DNA from: Ruania suaedae
Lineage (GTDB): Bacteria; Actinomycetota; Actinomycetes; Actinomycetales; Beutenbergiaceae
DNA length: 64,000 bases
Assembly: GCF_021049265.1 (NCBI RefSeq)
Contig: NZ_CP088018.1
Span: 1,550,001-1,614,000, forward strand
Direction: 5' to 3'
Made by a program: the position numbers and the translations under genes. Below the pieces are notes generated by a model that saw only the letters and a list, made by a program, of their open reading frames with translations, searched no databases and had not been told where the DNA came from. The stretch's first letter is position 1. Each line of letters starts with the position of its first letter. Positions 56,765-64,000 of the stretch are shown piece after piece.

Positions 56765-58572
56765 ACCGCGAGAGCGCGCAGATCGAGCAGACCTCCTCGC
56801 TCGGGGTCCTGGCCACCGTCCGCGAAGGGATCCGCCTGTCCCCGGCCATCAAGAACGGCATCGTCGTCTCCGCTCTGCTGGCGATCGTCGCGACCGCCGG
56901 CAAGGTGATCGTGCCGATGGCCGTCCAGCTCACGACCGATCGCGGGCTGTTCGCCGACGGCGGTGTGGATGTGGCCCTCGCGGTCCAGCTGTGCGCGGTG
57001 GCCGCCGTCGGCCTCGTGCTCACCTCCGCCTGCACCACCTGGGTCAACGTCCGGCTCTTCCGCGCCGCGGAGGCCGGTCTGGCCCAGTTGCGGGTGAAGG
57101 CATTCCGGCACGTGCACGACCTGTCCGTGCTGACGCAGAACTCCGAGCGTCGCGGAGCCCTCGTCGCGCGGGTCACCTCCGACGTCGACACCATCTCGAT
57201 GTTCGTGCAGTGGGGCGGCATGATGTTGCTGCTCTCCTCGCTGCAGATCGTGGCTGCCACCGTGGCGATGGCGATCTACTCCTGGCAGCTGGCGCTGGTG
57301 GTCTGGCTGGCGATGGCACCGATGCTGATCCTCGCCCCGCGTGCGCAACGGCACCTGAGCCGTGCCTACGGCGGGGTCCGTGAGCGCGTCGGCCTCATGC
57401 TGGGTCGGATCTCGGAGGCCGTGGTCGGGGCGCAGACGATCCGTGCCTACGGCGCCGGCGAGCGCACCCAGCGCCGCCTCGACTCCGCGATCGAGGATCA
57501 TCGCGCCGCAGCCGTGCGCGCGCAGACGCTGGCGGCCCTGGCCTTCTCCACCGGGGTTCTGTTGTCGGGCCTGGCGCTCAGCGCGGTCGTCGTCCTGGGC
57601 ACCATGCTCGGCCTGGCCGGCGAGATCACGGTCGGTGAGCTGCTCGCGTTCCTCTTCCTGGTCCAGCTCTTCGTCGGGCCGGTGCAGTCGGCCACCGAGG
57701 TGCTCAACGAGATGCAGAACGCGGTCGCCGGCTGGCGCCGGGTGATCAGTGTGCTCCACACGCCGCTGGACGTGACCGACCCGGACAGCCCGGAGCCGGC
57801 GGGCCCCCGCGGCCCCGCACGGCTGCACTTCCAGGACGTCTCCTTCGCCTACCCGGGCACCGAGCGCGTCCTCAAGGACGTGACGCTGACGATCGAGCCC
57901 GGGACGCGGGTCGCCGTCGTGGGCGAGACCGGGTCGGGCAAGACCACCCTTGCCAAGCTCCTCACCCGGATGATGGATCCGGCCGCCGGGTCGGTGCGGC
58001 TGAACGACACCGACCTGCGCGACCTCGCCCTTGCGGAGCTGCGGGACCGCGTCGTGATGGTGCCCCAGGAGGGTTTCCTGTTCGAGGGCACCATCGAGCA
58101 GAACATCGCCTACGGTGCACGGCGCCGGTCCGGATCCGGTTCCGACGCCGTCGACGAGCTCGATGTCGAGGAGGTGCTGCGCACCCTCGGGGTCCAGGAC
58201 TGGGTCCGGACCCTCCCGGGCGGGGTCGGCACGCAGGTCGGGCAGCGCGGGGAGGCGCTCTCGGCGGGGGAGCGCCAGCTGGTCGCGATCGCCCGCGCCT
58301 ACCTGGCCGACGCCGACGTCCTGGTCCTGGACGAGGCGACCTCCGCCGTCGATCCGGCGACCGAGCAGCGCATCAGCACCGCGCTGGCACGGCTCACCGA
58401 GGGCCGCACCTCGGTCGCGATCGCCCACCGCCTCTCCACCGCCGAGGCCGCGGATCTGGTCGTGGTGGTCGATGCGGGCCGGGTGGTCGAGGTCGGGCCG
58501 CACGCAGACCTGGTCGGTGCGGGGGGCACCTACGCGCGGATGCACGCCTCGTGGATCGTGGCGAGCGCGTGA
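56761..58572 (+). CDS. ABC exporter half-transporter, second subunit (permease-ATPase)
   Basis: 603 residues. Six transmembrane helices then ATPase: Walker [17 protein letters not shown]-loop [10 protein letters not shown], Walker [14 protein letters not shown] with catalytic Glu, switch His in IAHRLSTAE. Its signature sequence is [15 protein letters not shown], slightly altered. With the preceding subunit it should form an asymmetric exporter with one consensus and one degenerate ATP site; substrate (lipid or drug) unknown. Lies between hisF and hisI without obvious link to histidine synthesis. Confidence 0.9.
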   Translation: MNRESAQIEQTSSLGVLATVREGIRLSPAIKNGIVVSALLAIVATAGKVIVPMAVQLTTDRGLFADGGVDVALAVQLCAVAAVGLVLTSACTTWVNVRLFRAAEAGLAQLRVKAFRHVHDLSVLTQNSERRGALVARVTSDVDTISMFVQWGGMMLLLSSLQIVAATVAMAIYSWQLALVVWLAMAPMLILAPRAQRHLSRAYGGVRERVGLMLGRISEAVVGAQTIRAYGAGERTQRRLDSAIEDHRAAAVRAQTLAALAFSTGVLLSGLALSAVVVLGTMLGLAGEITVGELLAFLFLVQLFVGPVQSATEVLNEMQNAVAGWRRVISVLHTPLDVTDPDSPEPAGPRGPARLHFQDVSFAYPGTERVLKDVTLTIEPGTRVAVVGETGSGKTTLAKLLTRMMDPAAGSVRLNDTDLRDLALAELRDRVVMVPQEGFLFEGTIEQNIAYGARRRSGSGSDAVDELDVEEVLRTLGVQDWVRTLPGGVGTQVGQRGEALSAGERQLVAIARAYLADADVLVLDEATSAVDPATEQRISTALARLTEGRTSVAIAHRLSTAEAADLVVVVDAGRVVEVGPHADLVGAGGTYARMHASWIVASA

Positions 58573-58604
58573 GCCCGGCGCCGCGGACGTGGCAGGATCG
58601 AGGG

Positions 58605-58973
58605 GTGTTGGATGCGAGTCTCACCCTGGATCCCGAGGTCGCCGAGCGGCTGGCGCGCAACGAGCAGGGCCTCGTGTGCGTCGTCGTGCAGGACGATGAC
58701 AACGACGAGGTGCTGATGGTGGCGTGGATGGACGACGAGGCGCTGCGCCGCACGCTCACCGAGGGCCGGGTGACGTACTGGTCCCGGTCACGGCAGGAGT
58801 ACTGGCGCAAGGGCGATACGTCGGGCCACGTGCAGCACGTGCGCTCGGCGTCGATCGACTGTGACGGCGACGCGCTGCTGCTGCGGGTCGAGCAGATCGG
58901 CCCCGCGTGTCACACCGGGGCCCGCAGCTGCTTCCGGGCCGGCGGGCTGCTGCCGCTGGGGCGGCCGGAATGA
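58605..58973 (+). CDS. hisI: Phosphoribosyl-AMP cyclohydrolase HisI
   Basis: 122 residues, third step of histidine synthesis. Zinc/Mg ligands: Asp/Cys cluster [20 protein letters not shown] and HTGARSCF; substrate region [13 protein letters not shown]. The HisE pyrophosphohydrolase domain is absent, so HisE must be separate. GTG 58605 follows CAGGAT (58593-58598) by 6 nt. Its stop overlaps trpE (ATGA). Confidence 0.95.
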   Translation: MLDASLTLDPEVAERLARNEQGLVCVVVQDDDNDEVLMVAWMDDEALRRTLTEGRVTYWSRSRQEYWRKGDTSGHVQHVRSASIDCDGDALLLRVEQIGPACHTGARSCFRAGGLLPLGRPE

Positions 58974-60529
58974 CCGCGACCCCCGCCGCTCCCGAGCTCA
59001 CCGGTCCGCCCGAGTGGGGGACCACCTGGCCGTCGCTGGAGCAGTTCCGCCGGATGGCCCCGGACCGGCGCGTGATCCCCGTGGTCCGGCGCCTCCTCGC
59101 CGACGACGTGACGCCGGTGGGCCTGTACCGGCAGTTGTCCTCGGGCAGGCCCGGCACCTTTGTGCTCGAGTCCGCCTCCGACGGCGCATGGTCACGCTGG
59201 TCGTTCATCGGCGTCTCCGCCCGGGCGATCCTCACCGAGCGCGACGGCCGGGCGCACTGGTCCGGTGATGTGCCGGTCTCGGTCCCCACCGACGGTGACG
59301 TGCTCGAGGTGCTGCGCCGGACGCTGGCGGTGCTGCACACGCCGGCCCTGCCCCATCTGCCCCCGCTCACCGGCGGACTGGTCGGCTCCCTGGGCTGGGA
59401 CGTGGTGCATCACTGGGAGCCGACGCTCCCGTCGGTGCCACCGGACGAGCTCGACGTCCCCGACGTGGCGCTGTGCCTGGTCGGCGACATGGCGGCCATC
59501 GACCACCACACCGGCGACGTGTGGCTGATCGCCAACGCGATCAACGGTGACGACAGCGACCAACGCGTGGACCAGGCCCACCACGACGCGCTCGCCCGCC
59601 TCGACGAGATGGAGCGCCGGCTGGTGGCGCCGGCCCGCTCGCGCGCGCTGCGGCTGACGCAGGCCGAGCAGCCCGAGCTGCAGTTCCGGACCACCCGCGA
59701 GGACTACGCGGCCGGGGTGCAGGCCGCCAAGGAGGCCATCCGGGACGGTGAGGTGTTCCAGGTGGTGCTCTCCCAGCGGCTCGACCTGGAGTGCCCAGCC
59801 GACCCGCTCGACGTCTACCGGGTGCTGCGCACGATCAACCCGAGCCCATACATGTACTTCCTGCACCTGGCCGATGCCGACGGCGGGGAGTTCCACGTGG
59901 TCGGCTCGAGCCCGGAGACCCTGGTGAAGGTGAGCGGGAGGGAGGTGCAGAGCTTCCCGATCGCCGGTTCCCGTCCGCGGGGCCAGAACCCGGCCGAGGA
60001 CCGGGCGCACGCGGAAGAGCTGCTCGCCGACCCGAAGGAGCGCGCCGAGCACCTGATGCTGGTCGACCTCGCCCGCAACGACCTCGGCCGGGTGTGCGAG
60101 GCGGGCTCGGTGGCCGTCGTCGAGTTCATGGAGATCAAGCGCTTCAGCCACATCATGCACATGAGCTCCACGGTGGTGGGGACCGTGCGGGCCGGTACCA
60201 GCGCCGTCGACGTCTTCACCGCGACCTTCCCGGCCGGCACGCTCTCGGGGGCACCCAAGCCACGGGCCATCGCCCTGATCGACGAGCTGGAGCCGGCCAG
60301 GCGCGGGATCTACGGCGGGACGGTCGGATACTTCGACCTCGCCGGCGATCTCGACATGGCGATCGCGATCCGGACCGCGCTCATCCGCGGCGGGCGTGCG
60401 AGCGTGCAGGCCGGGGGCGGCCTCGTCGCCGACTCCGACCCGGAAGCCGAGTACTGGGAGACGCGGAACAAGGCAGCAGCAGCGGTGCGCGCCGTCCAGG
60501 TCGCCGCCCGCGTGGGCGAGGTGGAGTGA
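58970..60529 (+). CDS. trpE: Anthranilate synthase component I TrpE
   Basis: 519 residues. Converts chorismate to anthranilate with the glutaminase TrpG. C-terminal chorismate-binding domain: [60 protein letters not shown] and [20 protein letters not shown]. The N-terminal Trp-feedback site is [15 protein letters not shown]-like (seen as [17 protein letters not shown]). No leader peptide or attenuator upstream because the gene overlaps hisI by 4 nt, so histidine and tryptophan genes are coupled here. Confidence 0.96.
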   Translation: MTATPAAPELTGPPEWGTTWPSLEQFRRMAPDRRVIPVVRRLLADDVTPVGLYRQLSSGRPGTFVLESASDGAWSRWSFIGVSARAILTERDGRAHWSGDVPVSVPTDGDVLEVLRRTLAVLHTPALPHLPPLTGGLVGSLGWDVVHHWEPTLPSVPPDELDVPDVALCLVGDMAAIDHHTGDVWLIANAINGDDSDQRVDQAHHDALARLDEMERRLVAPARSRALRLTQAEQPELQFRTTREDYAAGVQAAKEAIRDGEVFQVVLSQRLDLECPADPLDVYRVLRTINPSPYMYFLHLADADGGEFHVVGSSPETLVKVSGREVQSFPIAGSRPRGQNPAEDRAHAEELLADPKERAEHLMLVDLARNDLGRVCEAGSVAVVEFMEIKRFSHIMHMSSTVVGTVRAGTSAVDVFTATFPAGTLSGAPKPRAIALIDELEPARRGIYGGTVGYFDLAGDLDMAIAIRTALIRGGRASVQAGGGLVADSDPEAEYWETRNKAAAAVRAVQVAARVGEVE

Positions 60530-60533
60530 GCCG

Positions 60534-61178
60534 ATGAGCGGTGACTCCACCGGCGACCGGCAGGCACCCGCCAGCGGAGTGGGGAGGCGCTCGGCCGTGC
60601 TGTCCCTGCTCGTGGGTGGCGCCCTGCTGCTCGTGCTCAGCCTGCCGACGTGGGCGCAGGCGCCGGTGCGCACCGCGATCGGTTCCGGGGGCACGGCCTC
60701 GATCTCCGGGGCCGACGGCGCCCCGCTCGTGCCCAGCCTGGCGCTCCTCGTCGTCGTGGCGGGACTGGCGATCGGTCTCGCGGGCCGGGTGGCCCGCGTG
60801 GTCGCGGCGTTCGCTGCCGCGCTCGGAGGCCTCGGAGCCGTGGCTGCGATCGTGATCTTCCTGCGCGACCCGCAGACATCGCTGCAGTCCGTGGCGGCGG
60901 AGATGACCGGTGTCCGCGAGCTCGGCGGTGCGGTCTCGACCACGTTCTGGCCCTGGCCCGCGATCGCTGCGGCCGCCGCTGTGGCGGTGCTGGGCGCGGT
61001 GCTGCCCTGGCGGATGGGACGGTGGCAGCCGGCCGCGCGCCGCTACGAGCGTGGATCCTCCGGGCAGGCGGCGGACGCAGGCGGGCGTGAGGGTGGCGGC
61101 GCCGAGCCGGGCTCGCGGACGACGCGGATGTCGGACTGGGACGCGCTGAGCCGCGGTGAGGATCCGTCCGACCGGTAG
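60534..61178 (+). CDS. Trp biosynthesis-associated membrane protein (TIGR02234)
   Basis: 214 residues with four transmembrane segments (SVLSLLV-type start: AVLSLLVGGALLLVLSLPTW; ALLVVVAGLAIGLAGR; AAFAAALGGLGAVAAIVIFL; IAAAAAVAVLGAVLPW) and a hydrophilic C-terminal tail. The family is encoded between trpE and trpC in actinobacteria; function unknown. ATG 60534 lies 4 nt after trpE. Confidence 0.85.
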   Translation: MSGDSTGDRQAPASGVGRRSAVLSLLVGGALLLVLSLPTWAQAPVRTAIGSGGTASISGADGAPLVPSLALLVVVAGLAIGLAGRVARVVAAFAAALGGLGAVAAIVIFLRDPQTSLQSVAAEMTGVRELGGAVSTTFWPWPAIAAAAAVAVLGAVLPWRMGRWQPAARRYERGSSGQAADAGGREGGGAEPGSRTTRMSDWDALSRGEDPSDR

Positions 61179-61217
61179 GCTGACCCCAGATCGTCGGACG
61201 GAACGAAGGGCACGAAC

Positions 61218-61499
61218 ATGACCACCTCTGGACACCCCGGTGCGGCACAGTCCGCTGCGGTGACCGGGCCGGCGGACCGGATCCGCCCGCTCGCCTCCCC
61301 GCCCCAGAACCACGGCCGCACCGTGGCCGCGTGGGCGTTCTTCTGGGGCGGCGTGATCGCGGCCACGCTGGCCGGTGTCGGTGTCGTCCTGGTCTCCGTG
61401 CCTCTGATGGTGGGTGGTGGGGCGGCTCTCGTCGTCGGTGCCGTCGTGAGCCTCTGCCTCCGGGCCGTCGGCCTGGGCCAGGTGCGGCGCTCGCGCTGA
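61218..61499 (+). CDS. HGxxPAAW family membrane protein
   Basis: 93 residues, two transmembrane segments preceded by NHGRTVAAW, the HGxxPAAW-family motif (here with Val at the Pro position). Actinobacterial trp-cluster protein of unknown function. A TAGGCT at 61176-61181 that contains the stop of the upstream gene could be its -10. Its stop and the next ATG share a base (TGATG). Confidence 0.85.
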   Translation: MTTSGHPGAAQSAAVTGPADRIRPLASPPQNHGRTVAAWAFFWGGVIAATLAGVGVVLVSVPLMVGGGAALVVGAVVSLCLRAVGLGQVRRSR

Positions 61500-61942
61500 T
61501 GAGCGACCTGGGCACCGATGCCGGCCACGCAGCCGGCGCCGGCGCGCCCCGCCTGGCCAGGGACCGGGTCTCGCCGGCGGTGATCGGTGCCGTGACGGCT
61601 GCGGCCACCGCCGTGGTGGTGATGCTCCGGCCGGGGGCGGGGGGACCGGTGCTCTGCCCGCTGCTGGCGGTGACGGGCCTGTACTGCCCCATGTGTGGCG
61701 GGCTGCGCACCACGGCTGCCCTCGCCGGCGGTGACCTCGCGGCTGCGTGGTCGGTCAACCCCCTGCTCACCCTGCTGCTCCCGGCGGCAGCGCTCGCCTG
61801 GCTCGTGTGGATGGTGCGGTCCTGGCGAGGCCAGCGCCCGCTGCGGATCCCGGGCGCGCTGTTCCCGGCCCTCGCGTCCGCCATCCTCGTCTTCGGCGTG
61901 CTTCGCAACGTGCCTGTTCTGTCCACCTATCTGGCCCCGTAA
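61499..61942 (+). CDS. DUF2752 family membrane protein
   Basis: 147 residues. Three transmembrane segments and the family motif CPLLAVTGLYCPMCGGLRTT with two conserved Cys pairs, then ALAGGDLAAAWSVNPL. Function unknown; common in actinobacterial trp clusters. Start ATG 61499 overlaps the stop of the HGxxPAAW gene. Confidence 0.85.
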   Translation: MSDLGTDAGHAAGAGAPRLARDRVSPAVIGAVTAAATAVVVMLRPGAGGPVLCPLLAVTGLYCPMCGGLRTTAALAGGDLAAAWSVNPLLTLLLPAAALAWLVWMVRSWRGQRPLRIPGALFPALASAILVFGVLRNVPVLSTYLAP

Positions 61943-61954
61943 TCAGGAGCGAAC

Positions 61955-62563
61955 GTGACTGGTCCCGGCAATCCCTACGGCCCCTACTCCGAGCGCCCCG
62001 GCGGCTTCGACGACTCATCCACCCCGACCTCCGGGCAGGAGCCCTACGGGCACCAGCAGCCCGGGTCGAGTCCCTGGAGTGCGCCCTACGGCGAGCCCGC
62101 CCCCTACGGCGGGACGCCCTCCTACGGCGGACCGCCGTCCTACGGTGGCACGCCCGGCGTGCCGGGCCCGCCCGCGGCACCCGCGGGCCCCTACGACCAG
62201 CCGCCGAGCGGCTACGGCCCGCCTGGGGGCTACGGCGCTCCGGGCGACCATCGCGCCCAGGTCGGTGGGTACGGGGCCTACCCGGCACTCACCGGTCCCG
62301 ACAACACTCTCGGTGGCTGGTCGCTGGGACTGGGGATCGGCGCGATCGTGCTGAGCTGCGTCTGGATCGGCTGGCTGGTCGGCATCGGCGCGGTGGTCAC
62401 CGGGTTCATGGCACGCAAGGCGGTCGCCCAGGGCCGTGCCACCAACGGGGGCATGGCGCTCGCCGGCCTCATCCTGGGCTTCGCCTCGATCGCGATCGCC
62501 ATCGGGCTGCTGGCGCTCCTGATCGGCGGCGCCTTCTTCTCGGAGTCGATGTACGCCTTCTGA
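61955..62563 (+). CDS. DUF4190 domain membrane protein with Gly/Pro/Tyr-rich N-terminus
   Basis: 202 residues. The first 115 are a low-complexity tail of repeated Pro/Gly/Tyr (YGGTPSYGGPPSYGGTPGVP), followed by the DUF4190 domain with two transmembrane helices (GLGIGAIVLSCVWIGWLVGI; MALAGLILGFASIAIAIGLL) and the intervening RKAVAQGRATNGGMA loop. Unknown function. GTG 61955 follows AGGAGCGAAC. Confidence 0.82.
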   Translation: MTGPGNPYGPYSERPGGFDDSSTPTSGQEPYGHQQPGSSPWSAPYGEPAPYGGTPSYGGPPSYGGTPGVPGPPAAPAGPYDQPPSGYGPPGGYGAPGDHRAQVGGYGAYPALTGPDNTLGGWSLGLGIGAIVLSCVWIGWLVGIGAVVTGFMARKAVAQGRATNGGMALAGLILGFASIAIAIGLLALLIGGAFFSESMYAF

Positions 62564-62632
62564 CGTGTCCGCCGTGACCGGGCACCGCCGCGCAGGTCCT
62601 ACGATGGTGCTCGAACCGAGGAGAGGCGGATC

Positions 62633-63444
62633 GTGACCGTTCTGGAAGACATCGTCGCCGGTGTCCGCGAGGACCTGGCCGCCCGGGAGGCCGCCATCCC
62701 GCTGGACGACCTCAGACGCCAGGCCGAGGCGCGTACCGGTGCCCTCAACGCCGTCGACGCGCTGCGGCGCGAGGACGCGGTGACCGTCATCGGCGAGGTG
62801 AAGCGCTCGAGCCCGTCCAAGGGCGCGCTCGCCGAGATCGCCGATCCCGCCGGGCTCGCCGCCGACTACGAGGCCGGCGGTGCCAGCGTCATCAGCGTGC
62901 TGACCGAGCGGCGCCGTTTCGGCGGCTCGCTCGAGGACCTCGCCGACGTCCGGGCCCGCGTCGACATCCCGGTACTGCGCAAGGACTTCGTCGTCACGCC
63001 GTACCAGGTCTGGGAGGCTCGCGCCCACGGCGCCGACCTCGTGCTGCTCATCGTGGCGGCGCTGGAGCAGACGGTGCTCACCTCGCTGGTCGAACGCATC
63101 CACTCCCTGGGGATGACGGCCCTGGTGGAGGCCCACACCGCCGAGGAGGTGGCGCGGGCTGCCGACGCCGGTGCGCGCGTGATCGGCGTGAACGCCCGGG
63201 ACCTGCACACCCTGGAGGTGCATCGAGGGGTCTTCGCCGAGCTGGCGCCGCGCGTGCCTGCCGGTGTGGTGACCGTGGCCGAATCGGGGGTGCGCGGTCC
63301 GCACGACGTGCTCGAGTACGCCCGCGCGGGCGCCGACGCCGTGCTGGTCGGCGAGGCACTGGTCACCCAGCGTGACCCCCGCGTCGCGGTGGCGGACATG
63401 GTCGCGGCCGGGGCCCACCCGGCGCTGCGGGCGGTGCGTTCGCG

Positions 63445-63448
<4 letters not shown>
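62633..63448 (+). CDS. trpC: Indole-3-glycerol phosphate synthase TrpC
   Basis: 271 residues, TIM barrel, fourth step of tryptophan synthesis. Catalytic residues in [13 protein letters not shown] (Glu, Lys), [15 protein letters not shown] (Lys), [10 protein letters not shown] (Glu), [13 protein letters not shown] (Asn) and [12 protein letters not shown] (Glu, Ser). GTG 62633 has a GAGGAGAGG ribosome binding sequence. Stop overlaps trpB (ATGA). Confidence 0.96.

Positions 63449-64000
<552 letters not shown>

Noticed and set aside
58970-60529. trp attenuator or leader peptide upstream of trpE
   Set aside because: trpE overlaps hisI by 4 nt, leaving no leader; no Trp-rich short frame was found.

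Overview
The window is a chromosome segment of a high-GC Gram-positive actinobacterium. The evidence is the near-universal G/C third codon positions, frequent GTG starts, mycothiol biosynthesis (mshC), a complete Pup-proteasome locus, a 6C-type small RNA and the usual actinobacterial hisF ... hisI-trpE ... trpC-trpB order. A member of the Micrococcales (for example relatives of Beutenbergia, Ruania or Georgenia) fits best, but that placement is inference.

Layout. 1-6661 is core-like: the C-terminal two thirds of an error-prone DNA polymerase (dnaE2), an AI-2E family permease, a kinase/HAD phosphatase pair, a pentapeptide-repeat protein and trmL. About 6,700-17,400 is an accessory region, visibly richer in A/T around 7,600-10,400. 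It holds a truncated AAA ATPase, a run of exported proteins (secreted Cys-rich protein, small matrixin-like protease, lipoprotein), a KAP P-loop NTPase whose 3' end is fused to a DUF4913 remnant, a divergent coiled-coil/CHAT protease, an RHH antitoxin/toxin pair, a membrane protein with an XRE regulator under a palindromic operator, a lipoprotein, and an HTH/nucleotidyltransferase (type IV-like) toxin-antitoxin module whose toxin is frameshifted. 17,400-28,930 is a carbohydrate region: ROK regulator, sugar ABC importer (two permeases, binding lipoprotein), GH35 beta-galactosidase, DUF4862 protein and Gfo/Idh/MocA oxidoreductase, with an ATP-dependent DNA ligase (LigB type) placed inside it. 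28,950-43,620 is mixed housekeeping: kinase, DUF6328, a frameshifted K+ channel, tRNA-Leu(GAG), a large secreted subtilase, a 6C-like sRNA, M3 and M20 peptidases, AKR, uppP, mshC, PAC2 and HAD. 43,613-53,325 is the proteasome region: M50 protease, trmI, arc, dop, pup, prcB, prcA, pafA and an FKBP lipoprotein. 53,322-64,000 is histidine/tryptophan biosynthesis (hisF, hisI, trpE, trpC, trpB) interleaved with a heterodimeric ABC exporter and small membrane proteins; trpB runs off the window.

Two regulatory patterns run through the whole window. First, many genes with no Shine-Dalgarno have a TANNNT-like hexamer ending 6-8 nt before the start codon, as expected of leaderless transcripts, and this spacing was used to choose several starts. 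Second, in at least five places the stop codon of one gene forms the first three bases of the next gene's -10-like hexamer. The most interesting accessory loci are the divergent KAP/CHAT pair and the exported-protein cluster with a strong hairpin directly abutting a ribosome binding site.
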